This document shows positions 54,514 through 63,393 of a stretch of 64,000 nt of DNA, piece by piece. A model generated the notes under the pieces. The model saw nothing but the letters and a program-made list of their open reading frames with translations, was not told the origin of the DNA and did not search any database. The position numbers and the translations under genes were made by a program. The stretch is from Streptomyces tsukubensis (GTDB lineage: Bacteria > Actinomycetota > Actinomycetes > Streptomycetales > Streptomycetaceae). The stretch covers positions 6,284,501 through 6,348,500 of the forward strand of contig NZ_CP020700.1 in the NCBI RefSeq assembly GCF_003932715.1, in the 5' to 3' direction. The stretch's first letter is position 1. The number at the start of each line of letters is the position of its first letter.

Positions 54514-54674
54514 GGGGGGATCCTCGGGGGCGGGGGCGGGGTGGGTCAGGTAGCGAGGCCGTACTCGTGCGGTTCGGGCGCGGGGCGGGCGGGTGCCGGG
54601 CTGAGGTTTTGCCCTCGGGGCGGGGCAGGGCTGTCCAGACCTCTGGGCTTGTACGGAGCGGGTACTTTCCTCGG

Positions 54675-55490
54675 TCAGCAGCGGCCGGCTCGTCGTCGGG
54701 GTGGAGGCGGAACGGGCGCAGCAGAAGGTGTGGAGCCGTGGACCGGGTGCGCGAGGCTGCTCAGCAACGCAGCGCGTCCTGCGGGAGTGAGGCGGATACG
54801 CCATGTGCAGGCGCGGGTGTAGCCGTTGTCGTACTGGACGAGCCCTCTGTTCACGAGAGTGTTGACCGTTCGCATGGTCAGACGGAGGTCGCTGTTGTTG
54901 AGCAGGATCGTGGACGGGCCGACGGCAGCCAGTGAGAGGTGTCCTTCGGCGGTGGCCCGCAGCGCGGCGTTCTGGAGAGGGGAGAGGGATCCCTGCCGGG
55001 TCGCGGCGATGTCCTGGATGGTGGCCGTGTGCGGGACGGCGTGGGTGAGGGCGGCGGCGGCCTGTACGCAGGTGGCCGGTACGAGAGTGAGGAGGCTGCG
55101 GGCTGCACGTGTCCGCTGGTGGGCTGCGGACCACAGCTTGTGATCCCACTGAGCGCTAGTGGTGCTGGTCTCGGGGCTGTCTGGTCGGCGGCCGTGCGTC
55201 ACCAGGGCTTCACCGAGTTGCTCGCCTGCGAGCCGGGTGTGCTGGGTCACGGCATGCAGGGCGGTCCGGGCTTGCGTCAGGGTGGGGTGGGTGTGGCTGA
55301 GGATGTGGACGGCGTGATCCCACTTGGCCAGGTCCCGGGCGAGTTCCTCGGCGGTACAGATCTGCGCCGACATCACGGTCATGGTCAGGTCCTCATTGCG
55401 TTCCAGCAGGTGGAAGGCGTCCGAGAGACAGGTCGCCTGGTCGGCCAGGACCAGCAACTGGCCCAGGGCGAGGGGCGGCCGATGGGTCAT
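54675..55490 (-). CDS. helical protein with C-terminal winged-helix-like region
   Basis: 271 residues; ATG 55488-55490 overlaps the coupling-protein stop (ATGA). The N-terminal two thirds are alpha-helical (LGQLLVLADQATCLSDAFHLLE ... AVTQHTRLAGEQLGEAL), the C-terminal 80 look like a winged helix (LRLTMRTVNTLVNRGLVQYD ... LTPAGRAALLSSL). Possibly a DNA-binding accessory of the transfer machinery. No family recognised. Confidence 0.65.
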   Translation of the reverse strand: MTHRPPLALGQLLVLADQATCLSDAFHLLERNEDLTMTVMSAQICTAEELARDLAKWDHAVHILSHTHPTLTQARTALHAVTQHTRLAGEQLGEALVTHGRRPDSPETSTTSAQWDHKLWSAAHQRTRAARSLLTLVPATCVQAAAALTHAVPHTATIQDIAATRQGSLSPLQNAALRATAEGHLSLAAVGPSTILLNNSDLRLTMRTVNTLVNRGLVQYDNGYTRACTWRIRLTPAGRAALLSSLAHPVHGSTPSAAPVPPPPRRRAGRC

Positions 55491-57331
55491 GCGGCCTTCC
55501 CGAAGTCCGGCTTGGTGGCTTTGGCGATGGCGCGGGCGGTGATCGCCTTCGACGCGCGGGCGGACGCGGCGGACAGGGTGTCGGCGTCGGGCTCCTGGTA
55601 CCAGGGCCGCAGGTCGAGCATCGCGGCCCGCATACCGGTGCCGAACAGAAGCGCGGTGCCCTTGGGCAGAGCGCGGATCGCGTCCGCGGGCAGGATCCGT
55701 TCCTGCCGCATGCTGATGCTCGTGGAGGTCCCGGAATCGGAGCTGGAGGTCGACTTGGTTTCGACGTCGTGGTCGCCGATCAGCCTGCTCAGCTTGTCGG
55801 CGAAGTCGGGGTCGTCGATACCGGAGCCGATGACCTTGATCGTCGCGGCGGACCACATGGCGTCCATGCCCGCGTCGCCCCAGACCTTCTGGCCCTGGCG
55901 GTAACTCTGGAGGATCGTCATCGGGATGATTCCGCGGGACCCGAGGTGCGAGTACAGGTCCGGAAGGTCTGAAATTTTGCACACGTTGGCGGCCTCGTCG
56001 AGGATCGCCAGCATCGGCGGGTCCAGTCGCCCGCCGGCGCGTTCGGCCTGGGCGGTGGCCGCCCGCATCACGGAGTCCGCGCACGCGGCGATCAGCGCGG
56101 ACGCTCCGCCGCCGCCGTCCTTGGACAGCAGGAACAGCGTGTCAGAGCTGGTCACGAACTCGGCGGGCCGGAACTCCGCGATCTGGTCCTGGGGGGTGAC
56201 CCAGGCGGCGATCTCCGAATTGAGGAGGGCGGCGGCGTACTGGCGGGCGGTCTCGTAGATGCCGTCGCGGGTTTCCGGCGGTCCTTCGACTGTGCCCTTG
56301 AGCTGGGCGGCGACGGCGGTGAAGCCGTGGTCGCGCAGGATGTCGAGCGGGGCGCGGTTGGCGGGGAACGCGAGCCAGTCCATGACGTCGGTGATCGGCC
56401 GCTCGTCGAGGGCTGCGGCCAGGAACAACTGGCTGAGGATGTTGGATCCGGCCTTGGACCAGAAGTCGCCCTGCTGGCTTGCGTCGACGGACGCGGCGAG
56501 GAAGTGTCCGGCGAGCCGTCCGGCGCCGTCGAGGGATTTCGCGCCGGCGAGGGGGTTCCACCACATGGTCCGCTCCGCGTGGGCGATCTGCTGTGGGTCC
56601 ATGGACCACACCCGCCCTACCTCGGACCGCGGGTCGTAGGTGGCGGTGTAGGCGTCGCCCGCGGCCTTGTTCGACGTGAGGAGGACGGGGCCGGGGGCGG
56701 CGAGGATGCTGGGGATCGCCAGCGAGGTGGTTTTGCCGGAGCGGGGGGCCATGATGGCGACGGCGACGTCCTCGTACCCCATCCGTACCTCGGTCCGGGT
56801 GCCCTGCAGATTGCCGAGAAGGATGCCGGTGTCGGACGGGGCGATGGTCTTCGCGTCCTTGAGGCTCGGCCGCAGCGAGCGGGCCTTGGCGGTCATCGCT
56901 TTGGCGAGCAGCGGTTCGATGTCCTTCGCCTTCGCCGTTCCTTGGACCTTCCGGGTGCGACCGCTGCTGTTCTTGCGACGGTTCCAGGCCAGGGCGGCGA
57001 TCACGCCGAGGGCGATCAGTACCACGGCGGGGGCGATCCGGGTTCCCACGAGCAGGGACGTTTCTCCCAGGCCGGGCCAGAGCCGGTCGGGGTGGAGGAG
57101 GGCGTCGGCTGGCTGGTAGGGGGCCTGGGGGCCCGTGCCGGTGAGCCAGGTGGTCGCGTTGCCGCTGACCCAGGCGAGGTTGGCGGCTGGGATGACGACG
57201 GCGAGGACGCCGAGGAGCGCTTTGAAGGCGAGGTCGGTGCCGTCGCTGGACGAACTGGAGGGGGTGCTGGGCAAGCGGTGATCCAAACAGGGGGTGAGGT
57301 CAGCGGGGACGGTGGTGCGGCGGGGGAACAC
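55487..57331 (-). CDS. TraG/TraD-type conjugative coupling protein (T4CP)
   Basis: 614 residues by the ATG at 57331; a TTG further in (LPSTPSSSSSDG) would avoid the overlap with the previous gene. Two membrane helices (about 35-55 and 95-115) precede a VirD4-like ATPase: Walker A VAIMAPRSGKTTSLAIP, the LTSNKAAGDAYTATYD strand, Walker B LAILDEAANVCKISDLP, then the GSRGIIPMTILQSYRQG helix typical of TraG. It would hand relaxase-bound DNA to a secretion channel. No VirB4/VirB6 genes are in the window, so it serves either a mobilisable element or a system continuing outside. Confidence 0.9.
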   Translation of the reverse strand: MFPRRTTVPADLTPCLDHRLPSTPSSSSSDGTDLAFKALLGVLAVVIPAANLAWVSGNATTWLTGTGPQAPYQPADALLHPDRLWPGLGETSLLVGTRIAPAVVLIALGVIAALAWNRRKNSSGRTRKVQGTAKAKDIEPLLAKAMTAKARSLRPSLKDAKTIAPSDTGILLGNLQGTRTEVRMGYEDVAVAIMAPRSGKTTSLAIPSILAAPGPVLLTSNKAAGDAYTATYDPRSEVGRVWSMDPQQIAHAERTMWWNPLAGAKSLDGAGRLAGHFLAASVDASQQGDFWSKAGSNILSQLFLAAALDERPITDVMDWLAFPANRAPLDILRDHGFTAVAAQLKGTVEGPPETRDGIYETARQYAAALLNSEIAAWVTPQDQIAEFRPAEFVTSSDTLFLLSKDGGGGASALIAACADSVMRAATAQAERAGGRLDPPMLAILDEAANVCKISDLPDLYSHLGSRGIIPMTILQSYRQGQKVWGDAGMDAMWSAATIKVIGSGIDDPDFADKLSRLIGDHDVETKSTSSSDSGTSTSISMRQERILPADAIRALPKGTALLFGTGMRAAMLDLRPWYQEPDADTLSAASARASKAITARAIAKATKPDFGKAA

Positions 57332-58067
57332 GCGGGGCCCGCGGCGGGGTGCCCGCCGAAGGCAAGCCCGGGGCGGTGAGCTGCTGGACGCGCTGCTCCA
57401 GCGCGCGGGCCACCTCGTCCGCCGGGACTTCGCGCCGGGTGGTCTGGGAGCGGCTGACGGAGGGCGGCAGATGCAGCGGGTTCCGGGCCAGCGGCGCCGG
57501 GTCGGCGAGAGCGCGGGTGAACCCTGCGATGAGGTGCGGTGGCGTGTGCTCGCTCAGGAAGGCGCGCCACAGGGGGACGCCGTTCCTCCGCTCCCGGGTC
57601 GTGACGAGCCAGCCGGCGGAGCCCTTCTCGGGGTTGTGCGTGATCGTGGTGAGATCGTCCGGGGACGCGAGTCCGCTGGCATGGGGCCTGGAGTTCCACC
57701 CCCTGTCCAGCAGTGGTGCGTACGGGTCCGGGCCAGCCGGGGCGGCGTGCGGCTGGATCAGGGCGTCGGTGAATCCGGCGATGATTTCGACCGGTGTCCG
57801 GGCGCCGAAGGTGGCGGACCATGCCGGGGTGGTACTGGTCCGCGTGTGGTGCACGGTCCACCACATGAGGTCGTCGGGATCGGGCTCCAGGCTCAGCAGC
57901 ATCCGCTGGTCGGGGCTGGACAGCAGGACGCGCGGTTGCAGCGGGTCGTGGCCGTAACTCCATCCGCCGGCTCGGTGGAGGGGGACGGTGACCCAGCCCG
58001 GGTCCCCGCCGCCGGCCAGCGCCCGCGGGGAGATCAGGGCCTGTTCGACGGTGATCTTCTCTGTCAC
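57300..58067 (-). CDS. DUF317 protein
   Basis: 255 residues from GTG 58065-58067, overlapping the previous gene (GTGA). Two DUF317 halves: ISPRALAGGGDPGWVTVPLH ... WSATFGARTPVEIIAGFTDAL, and GWLVTTRERRNGVPLWRAFL ... PPHLIAGFTRALADPAPL. Partner of the helical protein upstream. It overlaps the coupling-protein start by up to 32 bp. Confidence 0.82.
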   Translation of the reverse strand: MTEKITVEQALISPRALAGGGDPGWVTVPLHRAGGWSYGHDPLQPRVLLSSPDQRMLLSLEPDPDDLMWWTVHHTRTSTTPAWSATFGARTPVEIIAGFTDALIQPHAAPAGPDPYAPLLDRGWNSRPHASGLASPDDLTTITHNPEKGSAGWLVTTRERRNGVPLWRAFLSEHTPPHLIAGFTRALADPAPLARNPLHLPPSVSRSQTTRREVPADEVARALEQRVQQLTAPGLPSAGTPPRAPRVPPPHHRPR

Positions 58068-58648
58068 CGGCGGGCCGCCGGGGTACTGGAGGTGCTGGTT
58101 ACCGGCGGGGCGGGGGTTGTGGTCTGAAGCCGGGTTCGTGACGGTCCTGCGGCGGCGCGGATGTCGAGGACGGTCTGGCCGTGCAGGGCCCACAGTTCCA
58201 GGAGGGGCCAGGCCGCCGCATCCCGCTCGGTGGTCGCGGTGTCGTACGCGGGGGTGCCGGGGTGGGCGTTCGGCGGCAGGCTGTCGAGCTCCTTCTCCCA
58301 GGAGGCGTGGACGGCGTCGAGGCCGTGGGTGGCCGAGGTGAGGATGCCGAGTTGGGAGACCCAGCCCGGGCGGGCGCCGTGTGCCTGTGGGAGGCGGTTC
58401 TCGGCCGAGGCGATGAGACGGGTGGCGAGCCGGGAGACCGGTTCGTACGCGGCCCAGGCGGCTGCGGACCGCTGCTGCTCGGCTTGCTGGTGGGCCTGGT
58501 CGTCGTACGGCCAGCCGCTGGGATCGGTGTGGGTCTCTTCGTAGGTCGACCACGCGCTGTGGAGCTGCTGAATCCGGGTGAGGAAGCCGGCCAGAAGCTC
58601 GTCGGGGTGTGGGTCGGTTCGGTGGTGCTGGGGGGTGATGGTGGTTAC
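58064..58648 (-). CDS. helical protein of a duplicated cassette (start codon missing)
   Basis: About 194 residues, starting around TTITPQHHRTDPHPDELLAG. Entirely helical, with WAAYEPVSRLATRLIASAEN and AAWPLLELWALHGQTVLDI. Clearly related to the protein at 59472-60041. At the expected start the sequence is GTA, overlapping the TAA stop of the upstream gene (GTAA at 58645-58648); elsewhere in this train such junctions are GTGA or ATGA. A G-to-A change would keep the upstream stop and destroy this start. Expression is therefore doubtful. Confidence 0.65.
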   Translation of the reverse strand, partial: VTTITPQHHRTDPHPDELLAGFLTRIQQLHSAWSTYEETHTDPSGWPYDDQAHQQAEQQRSAAAWAAYEPVSRLATRLIASAENRLPQAHGARPGWVSQLGILTSATHGLDAVHASWEKELDSLPPNAHPGTPAYDTATTERDAAAWPLLELWALHGQTVLDIRAAAGPSRTRLQTTTPAPPVTSTSSTPAARR

Positions 58649-59487
58649 CGGGCCTGTCGTACGGGGGCGGACGGGGCGGGGGGCGTGGATGCGGGGGTGT
58701 TGGTGAGGGTCTTCTTCGCCCGGCGGCGGGCGGCCTGCACCAGGGCGCGGACGGTGTCGATGCGGTCGAGGTGGGACTGGACGTACGTGGTCGCAGTCAC
58801 GCTGCTCTCGGTGCGCCGGGCGCTGTAGTGCCCGGCGTCTTGCTGCCAGTTGCGCTGCAGCGGTGCCGGGTCGACGAGAGCGGTGACGAGACCGTGAACC
58901 ACATGTGGAGGTGGGGCGTGGGCGATCCACGCCGTCCAGATGGGCGGGCCGTAGCCGGGGTCGGAGCGGACCTCGATCCGCCACGCGGGTACCTCGTCGG
59001 CCTCGTCACAGATCGGCCGCTTCTCGATATGGACCGTTCCGTCCGGGGAATGGGCCTCGTCGCCGTTCATAAGACGGGTGTGGGTCCACCCGGCGTCGGC
59101 CAGAACGGCCCACACATCGGGCAGGTCCGCAGCTGGCGGGGCAAGAAGAACCTGGTCGGTGAAGCCAGCCAGGATTTCGACCGGAACGGCCCCGAATGAC
59201 GCGTACCAGGTCCCCTCGGCATGGCTGCCGTCCAGGTGCCAGCCCAAACGGGGCGATCCCGGCCCGGGCTCGTGCCGGAGCCGGTATCGCAGGTCCGGGC
59301 TGACCAGGTCGACGACCGGTGCGAGCGGGTCGGAGCGGAGTATCCATCCGGCGGCGGCCAGGGCGTGGGTGACGTGCCGCGCGTCACCCGGCCCGGCCAG
59401 ATACCTGGGCGACACATCGTCGAGCAGGCGGCCGGTGTGGTCGCCGGTGAACAGATCCAGCTGCTGCCGCTTCAGCAACGAGACCAC
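58645..59487 (-). CDS. DUF317 protein
   Basis: 280 residues from GTG 59485-59487, overlapping the preceding helical gene by 16 bp. DUF317 motifs: VSPRYLAGPGDARHVTHALA with AAGWILRSDP, WYASFGAVPVEILAGFTDQV, and the second half IWTAWIAHAPPPHVVHGLVT with ALVDPAPLQRN. A basic C-terminal tail (QAARRRAKKTLT) may bind nucleic acid. Second DUF317 of the tandem cassette. Confidence 0.82.
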   Translation of the reverse strand: MVSLLKRQQLDLFTGDHTGRLLDDVSPRYLAGPGDARHVTHALAAAGWILRSDPLAPVVDLVSPDLRYRLRHEPGPGSPRLGWHLDGSHAEGTWYASFGAVPVEILAGFTDQVLLAPPAADLPDVWAVLADAGWTHTRLMNGDEAHSPDGTVHIEKRPICDEADEVPAWRIEVRSDPGYGPPIWTAWIAHAPPPHVVHGLVTALVDPAPLQRNWQQDAGHYSARRTESSVTATTYVQSHLDRIDTVRALVQAARRRAKKTLTNTPASTPPAPSAPVRQAR

Positions 59488-60041
59488 CCCGTGACCCCGC
59501 CGGAGACCAGGCGCAGCGCCGGATTCGGCGCCGGGGGAGGGGCGGTGCCGTGGACGGTGGTGTTCAGTTCGGTCACTGCGGATCCGCCGCCTGCCCAGAC
59601 GTCGAGTGCGGGCCACGCTTCGTCGAAGAACTCCGTCACCGACAGGTCGACGCTGGCCAGGTTCGGATTGGCCGCACCCGTCAGGTGTTCACGGAGCTCG
59701 CGCATGAGGCGGTCGTGCCCGGCTTCGAGGGTGTCGGCCGCGCGGGCCAGGGCGGCGATCTTCGAGGCCCAGGCAGGCCGGGACTCCTGCGGAAGCATGT
59801 CGAGCTGAGCGGTCGCGGTGGTCAGGAGCGCGTCGGCATGTGATCGGACGGGCAGGTACGCGTACCACAAACTGCGGTCGCGGCGGTGGGCTGCCCAGCC
59901 GTATCCCTCGGTGTCGAGGAGGTGGCCGTCGTCGTCCTGCTCTTGGGCGGGGTCCTGGTCGCAGGTGTGTATGGCTTCCGCCGCTGTGCGGAGGAACCGT
60001 TCGAGACGGTTGAGATGCTTCGGGTTGTGTGTAGCGGGCAG
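59472..60041 (-). CDS. helical protein of a duplicated cassette (probable CTG start)
   Basis: About 189 residues. Homologous to the 58064-58648 product: LWYAYLPVRSHADALLTTAT aligns with its WAAYEPVSRLATRL, and AWPALDVWAGGGSAVTEL with AWPLLELWALHGQTV. A strong AAGGAG stands eight bases before a CTG (60039-60041) where homology begins, and no ATG/GTG/TTG is nearby; GTG 60104 would add 21 poorly supported residues. Function unknown. Confidence 0.65.
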   Translation of the reverse strand: MPATHNPKHLNRLERFLRTAAEAIHTCDQDPAQEQDDDGHLLDTEGYGWAAHRRDRSLWYAYLPVRSHADALLTTATAQLDMLPQESRPAWASKIAALARAADTLEAGHDRLMRELREHLTGAANPNLASVDLSVTEFFDEAWPALDVWAGGGSAVTELNTTVHGTAPPPAPNPALRLVSGGVTGWSRC

Positions 60042-60444
60042 AGGGACTGCTCCTTGGTGGTCGGGGCTGTGGCGTACGGCTCCTCGGTGTCGGACGGGGT
60101 TCACGATGCCGATACCGTCGATGGGAATGGGGCGTTGAGAGCGCTGGCTTTCTCTGGGTGCGCTGTCCGTAAGCGGCGGCACCGTGCCGATGAAGCGGGC
60201 CGTGCAGCGGGGGTCGGTGGTGCGGTCGGGAGGAGACTTTCGCGCTTGTCGGCCGGATGGACCCCTGCCGCTGTTCCCGGCTGCCGTTGTCGTACGGGGA
60301 GCCGTTCTGCGGTATCGGTGCGGCACCGTGCCGACGCACGCGACACCTCGCGGACGAACCTCTCCGATTCGTCGAAGTCTGCATGGGTGCCGTGAACGTG
60401 CGTCTCATCGGCATCCTGAGCGCCGGGCAACAGGAGGGTGGGGG
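60042..60444. other. spacer inside the element train
   Basis: About 400 bp, the widest gap in the minus-strand train. Possible short open frames have shadow-like composition and no ribosome-binding site. It may contain an internal promoter for the genes to its left. Confidence 0.4.
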
Positions 60445-61248
60445 TCAGCGTCGCCTGGTCGCGTGTCCGTCGGGTATGCGGGGTGCGGTGGTGACGGGGC
60501 GGTGGCGGGGGCGTGCTGTGGTCCAGGCGTTACGGGCCCAGGCGGCGGCGCGGGCGGCGTTGAGCCTCGCCTGCTGCCAGGTCCCCAGTTGGGCGGGAGT
60601 GACGGAGACCGATGTGGTGCGGATCCGGCTGCTGGGCGGGAACGTGCCGCGCCGGCGCAGTACGGGCTTCGGGTCGGCCAGTGCCGTGCTGAACGACTCG
60701 ATCAGGTGCATGGGCGTGGTGGGGGTGAAGACCGCTTGCCAGGTGGTGCCGTGCTCGGTGCGGGCCGACGCCCACCAGTGCGCCTCGCCGGGTGCGGACT
60801 GGTGGAACTGCAGCCAGACGTCCTTGTCGGGGCTGACGGCGGTGACATGCCGGCCGGGCTGGGCCTGCCAGCCCTGGGCATCGAGGGGGGCCCACGGGTT
60901 GGGGGCGTGGGCGGCGGCTGGCTGGGTGAGCGCGTCGGTGACCCCGGCGACGATCTCGACGGGTGTCCGGAGACCGAACGTTGCCTTCCACGCCGCCTGG
61001 TGACCTGACGGTTTGCCTTCGATCGTCCAGCCGCCGGGTGGGGTGGCCGGGTCGAACACGACCCTGACGGTTTTCGCCGGGTTGTGGAAGACGATGGGTC
61101 CGCCGGTCTTCGAGCGGTCCGTCCAGCCGGAGGCGCGCAGGAACTCGGTGGCGTGACGGATGTCGCCGGTGCCTGCGAGGTAGCGGGGCTCGATCAGGTA
61201 GTGCTGCCCGGGACGGTGCCAGTCGGCCTGTTGATTACGGTGGTTCAC
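60445..61248 (-). CDS. DUF317 protein
   Basis: 267 residues from GTG 61246-61248, overlapping the upstream gene (GTGA). IEPRYLAGTGDIRHATEFLR with ASGWTDR, WKATFGLRTPVEIVAGVTDAL, and the second half HWWASARTEHGTTWQAVFTP with PMHLIESFSTALADPKPV. A basic, Ala/Arg-rich tail ends the protein. Third DUF317 of the 57-61 kb series. Confidence 0.82.
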   Translation of the reverse strand: MNHRNQQADWHRPGQHYLIEPRYLAGTGDIRHATEFLRASGWTDRSKTGGPIVFHNPAKTVRVVFDPATPPGGWTIEGKPSGHQAAWKATFGLRTPVEIVAGVTDALTQPAAAHAPNPWAPLDAQGWQAQPGRHVTAVSPDKDVWLQFHQSAPGEAHWWASARTEHGTTWQAVFTPTTPMHLIESFSTALADPKPVLRRRGTFPPSSRIRTTSVSVTPAQLGTWQQARLNAARAAAWARNAWTTARPRHRPVTTAPRIPDGHATRRR

Positions 61249-61634
61249 CGGTGCCGCCTCGTGATCAGGGGCGAGGCGGACTTCGCCATCGGCGGGGAGG
61301 CTTCGGGCGGCTCGGGGTGGGCGAGCTGCTTGAGGGTGTCCGTGTGCTCGTCCAAATCTGTACCGATGCCGTACAGCTCGTTCGCGGCGCGGCCGAGGGC
61401 GAGCCACACCTCCGGCGCCAGCTCACCGGCCTCGGCGTGCTCCTGGGCGAAGTGGGAGCCGGTGGCCACCAGCGTGGTGAAGCGCCCGAGGACACCTTCG
61501 TCGGAGTCGAGGACCGTGGCGATGATCTGGGCGGCCAGCGGCGGTGGAGCGGCGATGAGATGTTCGGCGAGCTGGTCGATTCTGCGGGCGATGTCACCGG
61601 CGAGCCGGACGGGATCAGAGGCGGGGTGGGGCAC
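61245..61634 (-). CDS. small helical protein
   Basis: 129 residues from GTG 61632-61634, placed by GGGAGGA just upstream; the open frame runs further up but with shadow composition. Helices: VRLAGDIARRIDQLAEHLIA, FTTLVATGSHFAQEHAEAGE and VWLALGRAANELYGIGTDL. It occupies the same position before a DUF317 gene as the two homologous helical proteins but shows no obvious similarity to them. Confidence 0.65.
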   Translation of the reverse strand: MPHPASDPVRLAGDIARRIDQLAEHLIAAPPPLAAQIIATVLDSDEGVLGRFTTLVATGSHFAQEHAEAGELAPEVWLALGRAANELYGIGTDLDEHTDTLKQLAHPEPPEASPPMAKSASPLITRRHR

Positions 61635-61669
61635 AGTCCTCCCGGGGGAGCGGGGGCGAAGGGGGGTGG

Positions 61670-61846
61670 TCAGAAGTCCTGACGGTGGCGGGTGGGGATC
61701 GGCCCCCAGACGGTCGGGATGGCCGGGACGGCCCGCTCCGGACGACGGGAGCGGGGCGCGGGGGTGCGCTGCGGTGCGCGGGCCAGGCGGGCGGCGAGGC
61801 GGCGCAGCCGCGACAGAGCCGCCGACAGCGGGATGGGGGCGGGAAT
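61670..61846 (-). CDS. small Arg/Pro-rich protein, 58 aa (probable ATT start)
   Basis: Frame SALSR-like: IPAPIPLSAALSRLRRLAAR then LARAPQRTP and the ending AIPTVWGPIPTRHRQDF, TGA at 61670-61672. The conserved-looking tail is that of small basic proteins I associate with actinomycete elements. GGAG lies six bases before an ATT (61844-61846), and no standard start exists in frame. Unknown function. Confidence 0.45.
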   Translation of the reverse strand: MPAPIPLSAALSRLRRLAARLARAPQRTPAPRSRRPERAVPAIPTVWGPIPTRHRQDF

Positions 61847-61907
61847 GGGAGTCTCCGAGTGGGGGTGTGGTTGGACTTGCCGACGGCGACGGCATCTGTT
61901 GCGTGGG

Positions 61908-62651
61908 TCAGCGCACGCGGGCGGCGGGGCGGTTGTGGCGGACCGGGGTTGCGGTGGCCGTGTCCGGGCCGGTGCGGGGGGCGGGGTGGCGCAGGGCGAG
62001 ATGGGTGCCGTGGGTGGCGAGCCGGGCTCCGACGGCGCGGACGGCCTGTGCCTGCAAGGCGGTGTCGTCGCCGTTGAGCACGAAAGTGTGTCCGGTATCG
62101 GACGGGACGAAGCCGTGCTCGGTGAGTACGGTCCGTACGGCTTCGGATACGTCGGCGGTGGCGTGGAGATCCGGCCCCACCCAGGTCAGGGTCACCGGGG
62201 TCCGGGAGTTCAGGCGGGCAGCGTTGTCCTGGACTTGGGCGAGGGCAGCCTCGTAGCGGGGGAGCAGTCCGGTGGCGACGGCGTCGGCCGCGGCAAACGG
62301 ATCGGCGGGCACCACGACACCATCGGGTTCCCGCACTCCCTCGAAGGCGGCCGGCGGCAGTGGTGGGGCGATGGCGGCGACGAGGAAGTCGTCCTCGTGG
62401 CTGGGCCGTCCGGTGACGTAGAGGCGGGTGCCGTCGTCGCGGGCGAGGATCGCGTCGTGCCCGAGGGGGTGCCGGGCGATGGCGTCGGCGACCGTATCCA
62501 TGTCCCACACCGCCCCGGCCCGGTTCATCTGCTCGGCCCTATTGGCGTGTTCGCGGTGGTCAACGGTCCAGTGGCCGGGCAGCTCGCCGGCGAGAACGGT
62601 GGCGAATCCCTCCACGTCGTGCTCGAAATCGTGGTCGTGCTGGTGGCGCAT
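61908..62651 (-). CDS. hypothetical element protein
   Basis: 247 residues; GAGGAG four bases before ATG 62649-62651. Acidic and soluble, with an HDHDFEHDVEGFATVLAGEL N-terminus and a mid region AILARDDGTRLYVTGRPSH. The C-terminal half is a mixed alpha/beta sequence (TPVTLTWVGPDLHATADVSE). No family recognised. Part of the coupled minus-strand train. Confidence 0.7.
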   Translation of the reverse strand: MRHQHDHDFEHDVEGFATVLAGELPGHWTVDHREHANRAEQMNRAGAVWDMDTVADAIARHPLGHDAILARDDGTRLYVTGRPSHEDDFLVAAIAPPLPPAAFEGVREPDGVVVPADPFAAADAVATGLLPRYEAALAQVQDNAARLNSRTPVTLTWVGPDLHATADVSEAVRTVLTEHGFVPSDTGHTFVLNGDDTALQAQAVRAVGARLATHGTHLALRHPAPRTGPDTATATPVRHNRPAARVR

Positions 62652-62681
62652 GGGCTCCTCGGGGTGAAAGGAAGGAAGAGG

Positions 62682-63374
62682 TCAGCGGTGCCGGGCCGCA
62701 GGGGGCGCGGGCGCCGGTGGGGGCGGGGGAAGTGGAGGGCAGGCGCAGACGGCGGATGCTTCCCGCTCGTTCTCCGGAACCTCGCCCGCGCACACCGACC
62801 GCCTGGGGTGGGGTGTTCTGCGGTCGGCGAGGTCGGTGCGGATGGTGCGCAGGTCGGCAGAGATGGTGCCGAGCCCGTGATCGGCGAGGTAGTACAGGCG
62901 CTCCGCGGCCGGCCGGTCGGCGGGGCCGCCGAGGTCCTGGTGGAAGTCGGCCGCGGCGGTCAGGACGTCGGCGAGGCCGGCGAGGACGCCGTCGTATCCG
63001 GCGGTCACTTCGGCCAGGATGTCGGCGACCTCGTCGCTGCTGGTCGCCCTGCGGATGGCGGCAGCGAGGTTGCCGACCTGGGCGCCGAGGGTGAGGTCGG
63101 AAACCTCGCGTGTGTCGGTGTCGAAGGCCCGGTCGCATTCCATCGGGATGCCGGCGGAGCGGAGGCGCGCGACGGCCCGGGTCGCGAGCCGGGTCTCCTC
63201 CTGCGGGGTGAGGCCGGTCGGCAGCCGGTGGTAGAGCTCGTGGACCCGGGCCACGGGAACGAAACCGGCGCGCTCCAGGATGCCGTGGGCGTCCGGGCCG
63301 CCGCCGCGCGCGAGGACCTCGTCCGAGTGCGGATCGCGCCGCAGGCTCAGGAAACGGTCGGCAAGAGGCAGCAT
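62682..63374 (-). CDS. hypothetical element protein
   Basis: 230 residues. N-terminal LPLADRFLSLRRDPHSDEVL, helical middle (VGNLAAAIRRATSSDEVADI; YDGVLAGLADVLTAAADFHQ) and a Pro-rich low-complexity tail. Resembles the helical partner proteins of the train in style but not in sequence. Unknown function. Confidence 0.65.
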   Translation of the reverse strand: MLPLADRFLSLRRDPHSDEVLARGGGPDAHGILERAGFVPVARVHELYHRLPTGLTPQEETRLATRAVARLRSAGIPMECDRAFDTDTREVSDLTLGAQVGNLAAAIRRATSSDEVADILAEVTAGYDGVLAGLADVLTAAADFHQDLGGPADRPAAERLYYLADHGLGTISADLRTIRTDLADRRTPHPRRSVCAGEVPENEREASAVCACPPLPPPPPAPAPPAARHR

Positions 63375-63393
63375 GACGGTCCTTCCTGATCGG

